DNA of 64,000 bases from a bacterium endosymbiont of Escarpia laminata (GCA_003660235.1 QGON01000056.1:37066-101065), one strand, 5' to 3'. Positions 36,242-46,526 are shown, counted from the stretch's first letter. The notes: generated by a model not told the origin, from the letters alone. Numbers and translations are program-made.

Positions 36242-37608
36242 AACATTCTTTACGATTTCGTCTGCTCCTTTTTGTCCTGACCAGTTTTATAATTGGTTGG
36301 TTGACGATTTCCGGGTTTACCTGGTGGCGTGCTACGGCTGAGGCTGATGCCCTGTTTGATGAACAGCTTTTTCAACTCGCCACGTTGCTGGCTGTTGTGA
36401 CTTCACATGAGGCAGAAGAGCAGGATCTCGACGAGTTTGCAGAGGATCTGCAGATAAACGGTTATAGCGACCCGCCAGTGTTTCAGGTGTGGTCCTCCGA
36501 TGGCCGACTGCTGGTACACGGTCCAAATGCCCCCAGAAAACCCCTATCACTCAATCTTGAAACCGGGTACAGCAATGTGGTGATGAGAGGGCATCAATGG
36601 CGTGTTTATACTCGTTATACAAGTGATAAACAGCATCGAATCCAGGTGGCGCAGGAGAGTGCCAGTCGGGAAGTCAGAATGCTCGGTTTTGTTGTGAATA
36701 TCTTATCCCCCCTGCTGCTGGCGCTACCGATGATTGGGATACTTTGGTGGGTTGTCGTACGGGCACTGAATCCCTTGGATAGGCTGGTTCATCAAATTGG
36801 CTCGCGCAGTGCCACCAATCTTGAAGCAATCGACACTACGATAGCGCCGGCGGAAGCGAAGGTGTTGGTGGATGCTATCAACGATCTGTTCCAGAAGCTG
36901 CAATCTTCCATCGACCGCTACAGCCGGTTTACCGCCGATGCCTCCCATGAACTGCGAACCCCACTCGCGGGTTCGGTCATTCAAATCCATGCGGCACTTG
37001 CAAGCAGCGATAAAATCGAACGGAATCATTCTCTGAATCAGGCATTGAAAGGTCTGTCAAAACTTCATCGTCTGGTGGAGCAGTTGTTGGTGTTTTCTCG
37101 CATGGAGCCGGAAGTGGCGATGTTGGAGTTTGCCCCCTTGGATTTGAAGGAGCTGTCGGTTGAGGTGGTATCGGATTGTGCTCCAGGCTACCTTGAAAGG
37201 GACGTTACCCTGGAACTGGAGGCCCCGCATCCGGTGAAACTCATGGGTAATTGGGAGTTGCTTGCCATTGCCTTGCGAAATCTATTGGATAATGCGGTCC
37301 GGGTTACCCCTGCCGGCGGAGTGATCAAGGTTAGTCTTCTGGCCGATGATGATTTTGTCTCCCTTGCGGTAATCGATGCCGGGCCGGGTATTTCCGACCA
37401 GAATAAGGCATTGGTTTTCGGTCGGTTTCACCGCCTCCTTGGCACCACTGGTCAGGGGAGTGGCCTTGGTTTGTCGATTGTTCATAGTGCGGTGAGACTG
37501 CATGGTGGGACAGTCATATTGGAAGATGGTGAAAAAGGAAAAGGTCTCCAGGTTGTGATTAAAATTCCTATTAGGAGATCTTATCCGTCCCAGGTTGTAA
37601 AACTGTGA
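36238..37608 (+). CDS. QseC-like sensor histidine kinase
   Basis: A 456-residue membrane kinase: TM1 near 8-28 (LLLFVLTSFIIGWLTISGF), a periplasmic region of about 130 residues, TM2 near 155-180 (NILSPLLLALPMIGILWWVVV), HAMP, then ASHELRTPLAG with the phospho-acceptor His237. Intact ATPase boxes follow: LRNLLDNAVRVTP (N), VIDAGPGIS (G1), FHRLLGTTGQGSGLGLSIV (G2). Unlike the kinase at 19732 it looks fully functional. QseC/PmrB relatives sense envelope or metal signals; the ligand is unknown. Confidence 0.93.
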   Translation: MKHSLRFRLLLFVLTSFIIGWLTISGFTWWRATAEADALFDEQLFQLATLLAVVTSHEAEEQDLDEFAEDLQINGYSDPPVFQVWSSDGRLLVHGPNAPRKPLSLNLETGYSNVVMRGHQWRVYTRYTSDKQHRIQVAQESASREVRMLGFVVNILSPLLLALPMIGILWWVVVRALNPLDRLVHQIGSRSATNLEAIDTTIAPAEAKVLVDAINDLFQKLQSSIDRYSRFTADASHELRTPLAGSVIQIHAALASSDKIERNHSLNQALKGLSKLHRLVEQLLVFSRMEPEVAMLEFAPLDLKELSVEVVSDCAPGYLERDVTLELEAPHPVKLMGNWELLAIALRNLLDNAVRVTPAGGVIKVSLLADDDFVSLAVIDAGPGISDQNKALVFGRFHRLLGTTGQGSGLGLSIVHSAVRLHGGTVILEDGEKGKGLQVVIKIPIRRSYPSQVVKL

Positions 37609-37726
37609 AATAATTCCCAAATCTTTAAGCATTTCTTAAGATTCACTGGCTACTTTGGTATACAGAGCCTGCGGTCGATCTCAGCGCGATCGAAGGTGTC
37701 TACATTTACCAGGGGTACTAGCCAAT

Positions 37727-40285
37727 ATGTTTATAAACTACGTGCGAGTTCTAGTTAGCGCCGGAGTTGTCTTGTGTATTTCACTACCGGGTATCTCCTC
37801 GGCAGGTGGTGACAGATTCAAAATCGAGGAAGCCAAATGGGATCGTGAAAAATCCCGCCTGAACGTAAAAGGCAAGGGCATGGAGGACAAAACAGTCACC
37901 CTGATGTATGCATTTGATCAGACCGTGATCAACAGCAAGACTATCGATGACGACGAATGGAAATTCAAAGAGTACGATCTGGCTGTGGTTCCCTGCAGTG
38001 TGCGGGCAGTTCAATCAGATGGGATGGTTGCCGAGAAACGAGTCAAGCATGCCCCCAGTGATTGCGATTCAGGTGATGCCGGTGGCGGAACGCCTCCGCC
38101 GGTTGTGACGCCTCCACCGGTTGGGACGGAGGTCTCGATCAACTCCACCAGTCAGAATGGAACGCCATTCAGTCCGGTAGCCGAACAACCCCTGGTTAAC
38201 CAGAATGACTACAAGGTCTTTGCCATCAATGATCTGGGAATGCATTGTGGCGACCTGGATACCCGCATATCCAGTATTCTCCCCCCATTCAACGTGCTGC
38301 ATGCAACAGTCATCCAGCGAGGCAATGACCCGAAAGTCATGACGCCAACAGATGGCATTAGTGTTGTCTATTCGGCTGCTTCAAATCCGTTGGACCCTAT
38401 CCTTAGCGGCATAAACTCAGCCGGTTCAGGTCCTGTATCTTCCAGCATGTTGCCTGATGGCAGTGTATTTAAAACCAACTTCTGGGACGGCGCGCAAACC
38501 GCTTACGACGCCTTCTATCCATCGGGGATCCTGCCGGCCTTCTATCCTCCAGGTGCTAATATTCTGGATCTGGGCCTGCCCATGCCGAATGTGGAGCAGC
38601 TCTATCTGGGTGACGGCAACTTGAGTGCGGATCAACAGTCCATGCCCGGTCGACATGGTCCTTATACGGACAATCTCACCGAGCTGTTCGAAGCCTTTGT
38701 GATGGATCAACCCTTCTTTACCAACCCAGCTTTTAAATTCGGTTATGTCAAGGAAGGGGTGAACTGGTATGAAGCGCCAGGCATACCTATGACTGCCTAT
38801 GATGATTATGGCCGTGAAAATCCCTGGCCGCTGCTTCGGGTTCAGGCAATCGATGCTGCCGGAACTGTTTTGGCATCCAACGATACGGTTGTGCCCATTT
38901 CCGGCGAAGCCAATTGCGGCATCTGCCACAACGCGCCGGTTGACGGCGGTAACGGTGAAGCTACAAAAAATCTCGTTGGTGAACCATCCACTGTGCTCGA
39001 CGACCCGCAGCTGGATGCAGTACCCCTGGATGTGAGCCTGGAGTATGCCGCGGATCTCAATCTGATTCGCCTGCATGACCAGAAGCACGGCACCGACTTG
39101 CAGAACTCCACGCCGGTGGTCTGCCAGACCTGCCACTACACTCCGGCACTTGATCTGGCACAGTTGGGTCCGCTGGGGCCTGAGAATGACGGACCGCTCG
39201 TACTCAACGGCGTGACAATATCAGACTCTATGGCCAACGGTCGTGATCAGGTCAAACACAAATCCATGTCCAATGTGATGCACAGCCACCACGGTAGTGT
39301 GACCGATGATAATGGCGACAAACTGTTCCCCGATATGCCGCCAGCCATCAAGAACGATCTTGGCATAGTCGAGAACTTCCAACAACGCCGGGATGTCCTG
39401 GAGGCTACCTGTTACCAGTGTCACCCTGGCCGACGCACCGACTGTCTGCGCGGTGCTATGTCCAATGGCGGCATGCTCTGTCAGGACTGCCATGGCAACA
39501 TGGAACAGGTAGGCAACGACTTCACCCGAGGCGTCTCTCCCGCCACACCGGGTAAATTCGAGTTGGGTGGTGATTTCTACACCAACGCTGATCAGCCACG
39601 GGTACCCTGGGCTAATGAACCTGGTTGCGGCTCCTGCCACACCGGCGATGCCATGGATAATCTGGCAAGCTCAGCTAACACGATGGTCAACAATGTCGAT
39701 GCCGATGCAAATGTCGATGGTATCCGTCTGTTCCAGGCCTACCTCACGAGCGACGCCAAGGCGACTCCCATCGTTCCAACAAACAAACGTTTTGCTGAGA
39801 ACGTGATCGAGGCGAACAATCCAGCAGTGTCTGGGCCAGCTGATCCGCGTATTGGAAACCCGATGCTCTATCGGATCAGCACCGGCCACGAAGGTATCTT
39901 CTGCGAAGCCTGTCACGGCGCCACTCATGGTATCTGGCCGAACAAGAACCCAGATGCCAACGATAATGTCGCCGCCGTTCAGCTACAAGGCCACACCGGC
40001 ACAGTCTCTGAATGCAGCACCTGCCACACTGGCGATCTGGGCAACACTCTGGAAGGACCTCATGGCATGCATCCGGTTGGAGACACTTCGTTCTCTAATG
40101 GCGGACATGAGGACCTGGCCGAGAAAAAACCCGACGCCTGCCGTGCCTGTCATGGTGTGAACGGCGAGGGAACGGTACTCGCCCGTGCGGCGACAGACCG
40201 CACCCTGTCCAACGAGGGCAAGTCGATCACGCTTGCCAGAGGAGAGCCGGTGACCTGCACGCACTGTCATGAAAATGAACTGTAA
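37727..40285 (+). CDS. Secreted nine-haem c-type cytochrome
   Basis: From ATG 37727 the 852-residue protein has a Sec signal (VRVLVSAGVVLCISLPGISSAGG). A small Ig-like domain follows, then a Pro/Gly-rich hinge near 112-125 (GGGTPPPVVTPPP), then a large domain free of haem sites up to residue 396. Nine CxxCH sites follow between 397 and 849: GICH, QTCH, YQCH, QDCH, GSCH, EACH, STCH, RACH, THCH. Length, exported nature and haem spacing suggest an extracellular or outer-surface electron carrier. No close functional family is recognised. A longer frame from 37655 lacks a signal start. A terminator follows the gene. Confidence 0.85.
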   Translation: MFINYVRVLVSAGVVLCISLPGISSAGGDRFKIEEAKWDREKSRLNVKGKGMEDKTVTLMYAFDQTVINSKTIDDDEWKFKEYDLAVVPCSVRAVQSDGMVAEKRVKHAPSDCDSGDAGGGTPPPVVTPPPVGTEVSINSTSQNGTPFSPVAEQPLVNQNDYKVFAINDLGMHCGDLDTRISSILPPFNVLHATVIQRGNDPKVMTPTDGISVVYSAASNPLDPILSGINSAGSGPVSSSMLPDGSVFKTNFWDGAQTAYDAFYPSGILPAFYPPGANILDLGLPMPNVEQLYLGDGNLSADQQSMPGRHGPYTDNLTELFEAFVMDQPFFTNPAFKFGYVKEGVNWYEAPGIPMTAYDDYGRENPWPLLRVQAIDAAGTVLASNDTVVPISGEANCGICHNAPVDGGNGEATKNLVGEPSTVLDDPQLDAVPLDVSLEYAADLNLIRLHDQKHGTDLQNSTPVVCQTCHYTPALDLAQLGPLGPENDGPLVLNGVTISDSMANGRDQVKHKSMSNVMHSHHGSVTDDNGDKLFPDMPPAIKNDLGIVENFQQRRDVLEATCYQCHPGRRTDCLRGAMSNGGMLCQDCHGNMEQVGNDFTRGVSPATPGKFELGGDFYTNADQPRVPWANEPGCGSCHTGDAMDNLASSANTMVNNVDADANVDGIRLFQAYLTSDAKATPIVPTNKRFAENVIEANNPAVSGPADPRIGNPMLYRISTGHEGIFCEACHGATHGIWPNKNPDANDNVAAVQLQGHTGTVSECSTCHTGDLGNTLEGPHGMHPVGDTSFSNGGHEDLAEKKPDACRACHGVNGEGTVLARAATDRTLSNEGKSITLARGEPVTCTHCHENEL

Positions 40286-40318
40286 TAAATAAACAGTCTC
40301 TTCAACCCAATCCCCTTT

Positions 40319-40350
40319 ACCCGCGCTGCTTTGCACGCGGGTTTTTCTTT
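40319..40350 (+). terminator. Rho-independent terminator after the cytochrome gene
   Basis: ACCCGCG (40319-40325) pairs with CGCGGGT (40336-40342) around a 10-base loop and is followed by TTTTTCTTT. It separates the two-component/cytochrome unit from the beta-helix and cupredoxin unit. Confidence 0.85.
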
Positions 40351-40384
40351 GGGCGCTGTTTTGTTTGTTAAAGTTTTCAGCCCT

Positions 40385-40739
40385 CCTGCCGTTATGTAAG
40401 TACGGCAGGTCTGCCCAACCCTCCCTTCTATCGACTCAACCCTACCACTCAAAGCTACTGTTTTTCTTTGTGTTTTGATTGGAAGACTGTATTTCCTCCC
40501 GTCGATACCCTAGCTACAGGGTAGGGGTTCACCTGCCTACTGTCTGCATTTTTTCCTGCTTTGAACTGGGGAGTCGTGCAGTCAATCATTCTTAGTTCTG
40601 CCGGTAGTCTCCGGGACTTGTTCAGCCTAAATTTATCACCGTAGTCCAACAAATTTCTTTTTTTACGGGAGATGCGTCGTTACGGCGTGGGGAATGATCC
40701 TGCTTTCAGGGTCTTTCATAGCTCGGAGAGTGTAAAGTT
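40385..40739 (+). other. Leader region of the beta-helix/cupredoxin unit with two hairpins
   Basis: No gene is seen in the roughly 390 bases after the terminator. Two perfect inverted repeats lie here: CCTGCCGT/ACGGCAGG (40385-40409) and TACCCT/AGGGTA (40506-40523). They may be operator sites or leader structures. The promoter for the downstream unit should be in this stretch; GGAGAG precedes the next ATG. Confidence 0.4.
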
Positions 40740-43700
40740 ATGAACAATAAGATGAGAAAAGGCAAAACAGGGGTTTTTAACTTCGCAATTGCCTTGTCTA
40801 TGTTGGCCGCTTCGGCGGTCCATGCAGGGCAAGTCACACTAAATGTACAGGATCAAAACGGAGCTCCTGTGAATGGGTTCCGTTGGTTGATCCAAGAAGA
40901 CACAACCTACGCGGTAACGCCTGATGTCAGCACAGGCGATATGCTCGCGCTGGGCTTTCATCGCAGTAACCATCCACCAGCGATCAATTCGCTTACTGGT
41001 GAGGGGTTGAGCGGCTACTCTGACACTGCTCAGGCGGTTGTTACGAACGTTGAAGACAATAAGAACTATTATGTCTCTATCCTGCCTTACACCGGACATA
41101 GCCTCTCCGGCGGTTCAGTCGCTATTGATGCCACAGGCACGGATCAGCAGACCGTCACTGTTACGGTTCAGCAGCAGCCGATTCCCACCGCGCAGATTTC
41201 GTTCTATCTCTTTCACGACCACTACCCTATCAACGGCAACCCCGACCTGCCCCAGGAGATCAATCCTCCGGTAGGTGATGCAGGCCACGTGGACTGGAGC
41301 GGCTTCACGCTCTTCCTGGAAGAGCCAGCCGGTAAGTATGGTCAAAATGGCGGCCAGGTCATCCAGGATGCCTTCGGCAACCCGTTGGGTACGACCTATG
41401 ACCGGACCTGCGATATCAACGGGAATCCGGACCTCAATCCGCTGACCAACTTTGTCTGCATGACCGGTGGCGCACCCGTGGTGGCTACGCTGGGTGACGG
41501 TACCATGCACCCAGATCAGGACGGCTTCCTCACGGTGAAGAACCTGGCGCCGGGTAAATACGGCACCATCCTGATTCCGCCAACTGGTTCCAATTGGCAG
41601 CAGACCACCACCATTGAGGGCACCAAGGTTATCGACGCCTGGGTCAAGGCCAACGAGCCACCGGTGTTCGTTGAATTTGGTCTGCCTGGTCCGCATGTCT
41701 TCGTGGGTTTTACCAAGGCGAGCAGTGAATATGTGCTGGGGCAAGCGGGTGGGTTCCCACCTCTGCAGCCGCCACTACCGGGTGAACAGACCGCAAATAT
41801 TATAGGTAAGGTGACTGATCAGCACATGTCACGTCCGCCTAATTTCACCTTTTTTAGTGGGCGCGATTTTCCGGCCTGCTGGGTGGCTTTGAACAGCATG
41901 GTCAACGGCGCTTTGGGCAAAGGTCTTTATGCCGCCCCCTGTGCTGCGGATTCAACCTTTGCGATTCCTAACCTGGCGCCGGGCAGCTACCAACTTGCAA
42001 TATGGGATGCCAATATGACGGTGGTATTCGCCCAGACGGCGTTTTCTGTCGATACGACCGGTGGTACCTGTAACGGTGGTCAATCCTGTAATTTTGGTGA
42101 TGTCTCTGTCTTCAACTGGTTTGGACGTCTGAACACCGCCGTCTTCAATGATGACGACCAGGATGGTTTCTGGGATGCGAATGAGGCGGGCATCGGCCCT
42201 GAGAGTCAGAGCGTCACCATCCGCTGGCGCGACGGCACTGTCTATCAGAGCTTCCCCACCGACAACGGCGGCGAGGCGCCTTTCGATACGGTCTTCCCCT
42301 TCTTTCACTGGTTAGTGGCGGAAGCGAGTTTCACCAACAAGAAGGCGACCGGCGTCAGCTATGATCCTGTCAGCGGTACCTGTCCTGCAGGGAGCGAGGA
42401 GTTAAATCCGAATACTGGCAACAACCTCTCCCGTACGGAGACGGGTGTGGTGCTGACCCAGGCCTTCCAGCAATTTCTGGGTCAGACCAGCGTGATGCAG
42501 TTCGGTAAAACCGACTACAAAACCTTTGATTTCCCGAGCATTGCGAACGGTTTTACCACGACTTTCGTGGGTGAAAACGGTGGCATCTCCGGTATGGTCC
42601 ACTACGCGGTCACTCGCGCTGAGAACGATCCCCGGTTTACCGCTGTAGAGACCTGGGAGCCCGGCATTCCCCGGGTTCAGTTGAACCTCTACGCCGATGG
42701 CGACATCGACTGTTTTCCGCTGAATAATTTTCCTGCTGATTCCTGCGATATCGACTGGAATGGTGACGGTGTATTCGATGCTGATGACAACGTAATCGAT
42801 GACGTCAACATGAACGGCCTGGTCGATCTGGCGGATGCAGACAACTACCCCCAGGGTAACTTCCCCGGTCCCGAGGACATCGACCGGAATGGCAATGACC
42901 TGTTCGACTTGGGCGATGCGCTCAATGTGGCCTACTCCGACAGTTGGGATGACAGCCTGCCTACAGGTTGCCAAGGTGAGTCGTTCACTTTCTTTACGGA
43001 CCCGGCAGACCCCGCCACTGGTACGACCCCAGACTGCTACGATGGTCTGCGCAATTTTAACCAGATCCGTCCCGGTGTGTTTGACGGTGGTTGGGCCTTC
43101 GAAGGATATGACAATGGCTCTTTGCCGGTTGCAATCCAGTCCAAGCTCGGCGCCTTCTATGCCACTCCGGCTGTTGCCTCGGTTGGCTTCACAGGCATGC
43201 TGCCCGGTGACTATATCGTGGAGGCGAATACCCCTGCAGGTTATAAGCTCGTAAAGGAGGAGGACCGCAACATCGACTTTGGCGAAGAGTTCGTGCCTTC
43301 TGCACAGGCATTGGCAGTTACCTGCGTGGGTGACGATCGTCTGGTACCGCAACACTTCTCCATGCTGACCAAGGATGGCAGTGGTGATACGGCAATGTTG
43401 ATCGATCCTGCAGTGAACGACCCGGCACCGTTTGCGGGTACGACGCGTCCGCTCTGCGATCGCAAGAAGATAGCGCTCTCATCCGGTCAGAATGCGGCTA
43501 CCGAGTTTCATCTGTTCACCGATGTGCCGATCGCGGCCAACATCTCCGGTATGATCCTCAACGATCTGGCCAACGAGTTCGATCCGAATGCACCAAACTT
43601 CGGCGAGAAGTTTGCTCCGCCGTGGACGCCTGTCGCCTTCTACGACTGGAACGGTGTTCAGGTTAATCGGGTTTATGCCGATCAGTTTGGTCGCTATGAC

Positions 43701-46490
43701 CTGGTGGTTCCCTCCACCTTCAGCGCCAATCTGCCGCAGCCCAGTGGTATGTCGCCCAATATGCTGACCGCATGTATGAACGATGCGGGACCTGTCCCGA
43801 ATCCGCTTATCGGTACGGTAGATGTCAGCGGTGATATCACTGGCACTCCAGGGAGTACCATCACTGCCGGTGATGTGCCTGCAGAGGTGATTGATCCCTA
43901 CTTTGATCCCCAGTACAGCCAGTTCTGTTACACCTTCCAGTACATGCCGGGTTCCACTACCTACCTGGATACACCGGTATTGCCTGTAGCCGCATTCGCT
44001 GGTCCCGGCAAGTTTCCGCTGGATTGCAAGAGTCCTGATTTCACACCGACAATTGCGTCGGTCAGGCGGCATCTGGGTGATGGCGGTGGTGGTCCCTTTG
44101 CACTGGCAGATCAGACGATTGTCATCAAATCGATGGGCAGGATGTTGGTGCCAAATCCCGATTGGGACGGTACTGGCAACATTCCGAAAAACATCGAGCG
44201 TGACTACCGGTTTGGTGCAGGTCAGGGCAGGGTCTTCCTGGAAGATGACGACGGTAATCGTACCGAACTGACGGTTGGCCTCTGGAGGCAAAACCGGATC
44301 GAAGCCGATGTCACAGCGATGGATCCATTGGTCGCAATCCCACATGGTGCCTACCAGGTGGTTGTGGCCGGCATGGACGGTACTGAGTCACCTATCGGTG
44401 TAACCCTTACGGTTGGCATCGAAGAGGGCTGGGGTGCACGGAACAACTGGACCCTGGGTAAATGGACCGATGCAGGCACCAACTACACCAAGCGGCTCAA
44501 ATACGCCTACGAGGTGCGCTCAGTTGATCCCTTGGCAGTAGCCGGTCCGCTGGTCCATAACACCATTCAGGATGCAATCGATGCAGCTAACCGCGGGGAT
44601 CTGATCCTGGTCACTCCTGGTGTCTACGACGAGATGGTGATGATGTGGAAACCCGTCAAACTCCAGGGTTGGGGTGCTGGAGACGTGGCTATCAACGCCC
44701 GTCAGGTGCCGACCGAGAAGATCATCGATTGGCGTACCCGGGCCAAGGCCTTGGTCGACAACGGTTTTATCGATCCATTGCCTGGGCAGATCGTTGCCAA
44801 CATTCCATTCGCAGCACTGGCGGAGAATATCTTCCCCACCAGTGAGGGTGCAGGCATATTCGTTGCCGGCCTGGCGTCTTCGGCTACTTGCCTGGAGGAT
44901 ACTGACAGGCTGGCCTTCTGCCATAACCGCAATAAAGGCTCTCGCGTCGATGGCTTCACCATCGTTGGCGCCAGTAGCGGTGGTTCCATTGTGGTCAACG
45001 GCAATGCCAGTTTCATGGATGTGAGCAACAATCGGATTACCGCCAACTCTGGTTTCTTTGGTGGCGGAATCCGCATCGGCCATCCTCAACTGAGTCACGA
45101 GATCGTCAGTGTGAACGACCCAGCCTATACAGGTTTGGCCAACGCTGATATTGGTGACTTCGTCTACGATGATGCTCACAACGATGATATCCGTATCCAC
45201 CACAACCAGATCTCTACCAATGGTGGGTTTGGCGGTGCGGGTGGCGGTGTCTCCCTGAATACAGGTGCCGATAACTATCGGGTCCAGAAGAACTGGATCT
45301 GCGGCAACTTCACGCAGGGTGACGGCGGCGGTATCGGCCACCTGGGTTTTTCTGACGGTGGTTTGATCGAGGATAACGATATTCTCTTCAATGAGTCGTT
45401 CGCCCAGTCCGGTCCCAGGACCGGTGGCGGCATCGTCATCCTCGGCCAGGCGGCGCTTGTGCCTGAGACCTTCACCGGTGAACTTCTCACCCCCGGTACC
45501 GGCAATGTTACTGTGGATTCCAACCGGATTCGCGGCAACCTGGCTGGTGCGGGTGACGGCGGTGGTATCGGTGTGGCCCTGGTCAACGGTCATGATGTGG
45601 CGCGCTTCCCAGACCGTAAAGGCAAGTGGAGTCAGGTGCGGATCTACAATAACATGATCGCCAACAACGTGGCTGGTGCTGCAGGTGGTGGTATCTCTCT
45701 GCAGGACGTGTTGAAGGCTGATATTCGTGCCAATACTGTTGCCAATAACGACAGCACCGCGACTGCGGCGATCCTGAGCTTCATGCCTGGAAACGTCAAT
45801 GAGTCCGTTCCGATGCCGGCAGGTATCGTTTCGCGGATCCATAGCACGGAGTTGGCCAACGTGATGAACGGCCATGTGGATCCGTTGGTTCTTCCCGGTG
45901 GTGTAACCAGTGACTGGATTACCTTTTCAGACGCCAAGCTGAAAAACAACATCGTCCATCACAACCGCTCGTTCTACTGGCTGAACCAGGATCCTGCAGC
46001 AAACCCGCCGCAGACGTTCGGAATCTTCCCTGCATCCTGCGATCCTGCAGTGGGGGGGGCTGGCTGCGACATAGCCAATGTTGACCTCTATAGCGTCGAT
46101 CTGGGCGTGCTCGAAGGCCTGACCACCCGTCTCGATCTGCAGTTGGAGCCTAAGAACTCACTGTTGACCGATACCACGGGTTATGCCACCAGCAATGTCA
46201 TGGGAGATCCGGCCTTCGTGATGGGATATGTCAACATTGCCAGAGACCAAACCCTGGTTCTGCAGGAAGTGACGATCCTCCAGACAGCAGGCGCCTTCGA
46301 TGAGGGTGGCAACTGGCTGCAGGTGAGCTATGGGCCGCTGACGGTGACTGCGGGTGACTACCATGTCACCCCGGCGTCGGTGGGTATCGATAACGGTGCC
46401 AATGTACCGCTCCAACTGGAACTCGACTTCGATAATGAGCCTCGACCAGACGGAGGAAACAACGATATAGGTGCGGACGAACTGCAGTAG
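40740..46490 (+). CDS. Giant secreted right-handed beta-helix protein
   Basis: The 1916-residue protein has a Sec signal (FAIALSMLAASAVHA). Several carboxypeptidase-regulatory or SdrD-B-like beta domains follow (NLAPGKYGTILIPPTG; NLAPGSYQLAIWD). Calcium-type loops lie at about 665-730 (DWNGDGVFDADD, DVNMNGLVDLADAD, DRNGNDLFDLGDA), and there is an IPT-like domain near 1100-1230. A right-handed parallel beta-helix spans about 1268-1700, starting IQDAIDAANRGDLILVTPGVYDE and recurring in GGGI/GGGV turns. It ends in a choice-of-anchor-Q-like tail (FDNEPRPDGGNNDIGADE). It leads the cupredoxin cluster. The beta-helix may bind polysaccharide or act as scaffold; no catalytic site is recognised. Confidence 0.78.
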   Translation: MNNKMRKGKTGVFNFAIALSMLAASAVHAGQVTLNVQDQNGAPVNGFRWLIQEDTTYAVTPDVSTGDMLALGFHRSNHPPAINSLTGEGLSGYSDTAQAVVTNVEDNKNYYVSILPYTGHSLSGGSVAIDATGTDQQTVTVTVQQQPIPTAQISFYLFHDHYPINGNPDLPQEINPPVGDAGHVDWSGFTLFLEEPAGKYGQNGGQVIQDAFGNPLGTTYDRTCDINGNPDLNPLTNFVCMTGGAPVVATLGDGTMHPDQDGFLTVKNLAPGKYGTILIPPTGSNWQQTTTIEGTKVIDAWVKANEPPVFVEFGLPGPHVFVGFTKASSEYVLGQAGGFPPLQPPLPGEQTANIIGKVTDQHMSRPPNFTFFSGRDFPACWVALNSMVNGALGKGLYAAPCAADSTFAIPNLAPGSYQLAIWDANMTVVFAQTAFSVDTTGGTCNGGQSCNFGDVSVFNWFGRLNTAVFNDDDQDGFWDANEAGIGPESQSVTIRWRDGTVYQSFPTDNGGEAPFDTVFPFFHWLVAEASFTNKKATGVSYDPVSGTCPAGSEELNPNTGNNLSRTETGVVLTQAFQQFLGQTSVMQFGKTDYKTFDFPSIANGFTTTFVGENGGISGMVHYAVTRAENDPRFTAVETWEPGIPRVQLNLYADGDIDCFPLNNFPADSCDIDWNGDGVFDADDNVIDDVNMNGLVDLADADNYPQGNFPGPEDIDRNGNDLFDLGDALNVAYSDSWDDSLPTGCQGESFTFFTDPADPATGTTPDCYDGLRNFNQIRPGVFDGGWAFEGYDNGSLPVAIQSKLGAFYATPAVASVGFTGMLPGDYIVEANTPAGYKLVKEEDRNIDFGEEFVPSAQALAVTCVGDDRLVPQHFSMLTKDGSGDTAMLIDPAVNDPAPFAGTTRPLCDRKKIALSSGQNAATEFHLFTDVPIAANISGMILNDLANEFDPNAPNFGEKFAPPWTPVAFYDWNGVQVNRVYADQFGRYDLVVPSTFSANLPQPSGMSPNMLTACMNDAGPVPNPLIGTVDVSGDITGTPGSTITAGDVPAEVIDPYFDPQYSQFCYTFQYMPGSTTYLDTPVLPVAAFAGPGKFPLDCKSPDFTPTIASVRRHLGDGGGGPFALADQTIVIKSMGRMLVPNPDWDGTGNIPKNIERDYRFGAGQGRVFLEDDDGNRTELTVGLWRQNRIEADVTAMDPLVAIPHGAYQVVVAGMDGTESPIGVTLTVGIEEGWGARNNWTLGKWTDAGTNYTKRLKYAYEVRSVDPLAVAGPLVHNTIQDAIDAANRGDLILVTPGVYDEMVMMWKPVKLQGWGAGDVAINARQVPTEKIIDWRTRAKALVDNGFIDPLPGQIVANIPFAALAENIFPTSEGAGIFVAGLASSATCLEDTDRLAFCHNRNKGSRVDGFTIVGASSGGSIVVNGNASFMDVSNNRITANSGFFGGGIRIGHPQLSHEIVSVNDPAYTGLANADIGDFVYDDAHNDDIRIHHNQISTNGGFGGAGGGVSLNTGADNYRVQKNWICGNFTQGDGGGIGHLGFSDGGLIEDNDILFNESFAQSGPRTGGGIVILGQAALVPETFTGELLTPGTGNVTVDSNRIRGNLAGAGDGGGIGVALVNGHDVARFPDRKGKWSQVRIYNNMIANNVAGAAGGGISLQDVLKADIRANTVANNDSTATAAILSFMPGNVNESVPMPAGIVSRIHSTELANVMNGHVDPLVLPGGVTSDWITFSDAKLKNNIVHHNRSFYWLNQDPAANPPQTFGIFPASCDPAVGGAGCDIANVDLYSVDLGVLEGLTTRLDLQLEPKNSLLTDTTGYATSNVMGDPAFVMGYVNIARDQTLVLQEVTILQTAGAFDEGGNWLQVSYGPLTVTAGDYHVTPASVGIDNGANVPLQLELDFDNEPRPDGGNNDIGADELQ

Positions 46491-46500
46491 TTAAGCGCTT

Positions 46501-46526
46501 CCGTGGCCCTCGCATGAGGGTCACGG
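46501..46526 (+). other. Strong intercistronic hairpin
   Basis: CCGTGGCCCTC and GAGGGTCACGG form an 11-pair stem (one G-U) with a GCAT loop, ten bases after the giant gene. No T-run follows, so it more likely protects the upstream mRNA or limits read-through into the cupredoxin genes. Confidence 0.55.

Noticed and set aside
44520..45875. 451-codon minus-strand frame inside the beta-helix gene
   Set aside because: Antisense shadow of a GC-rich coding sequence with a clear sense protein; no ribosome site or domain.
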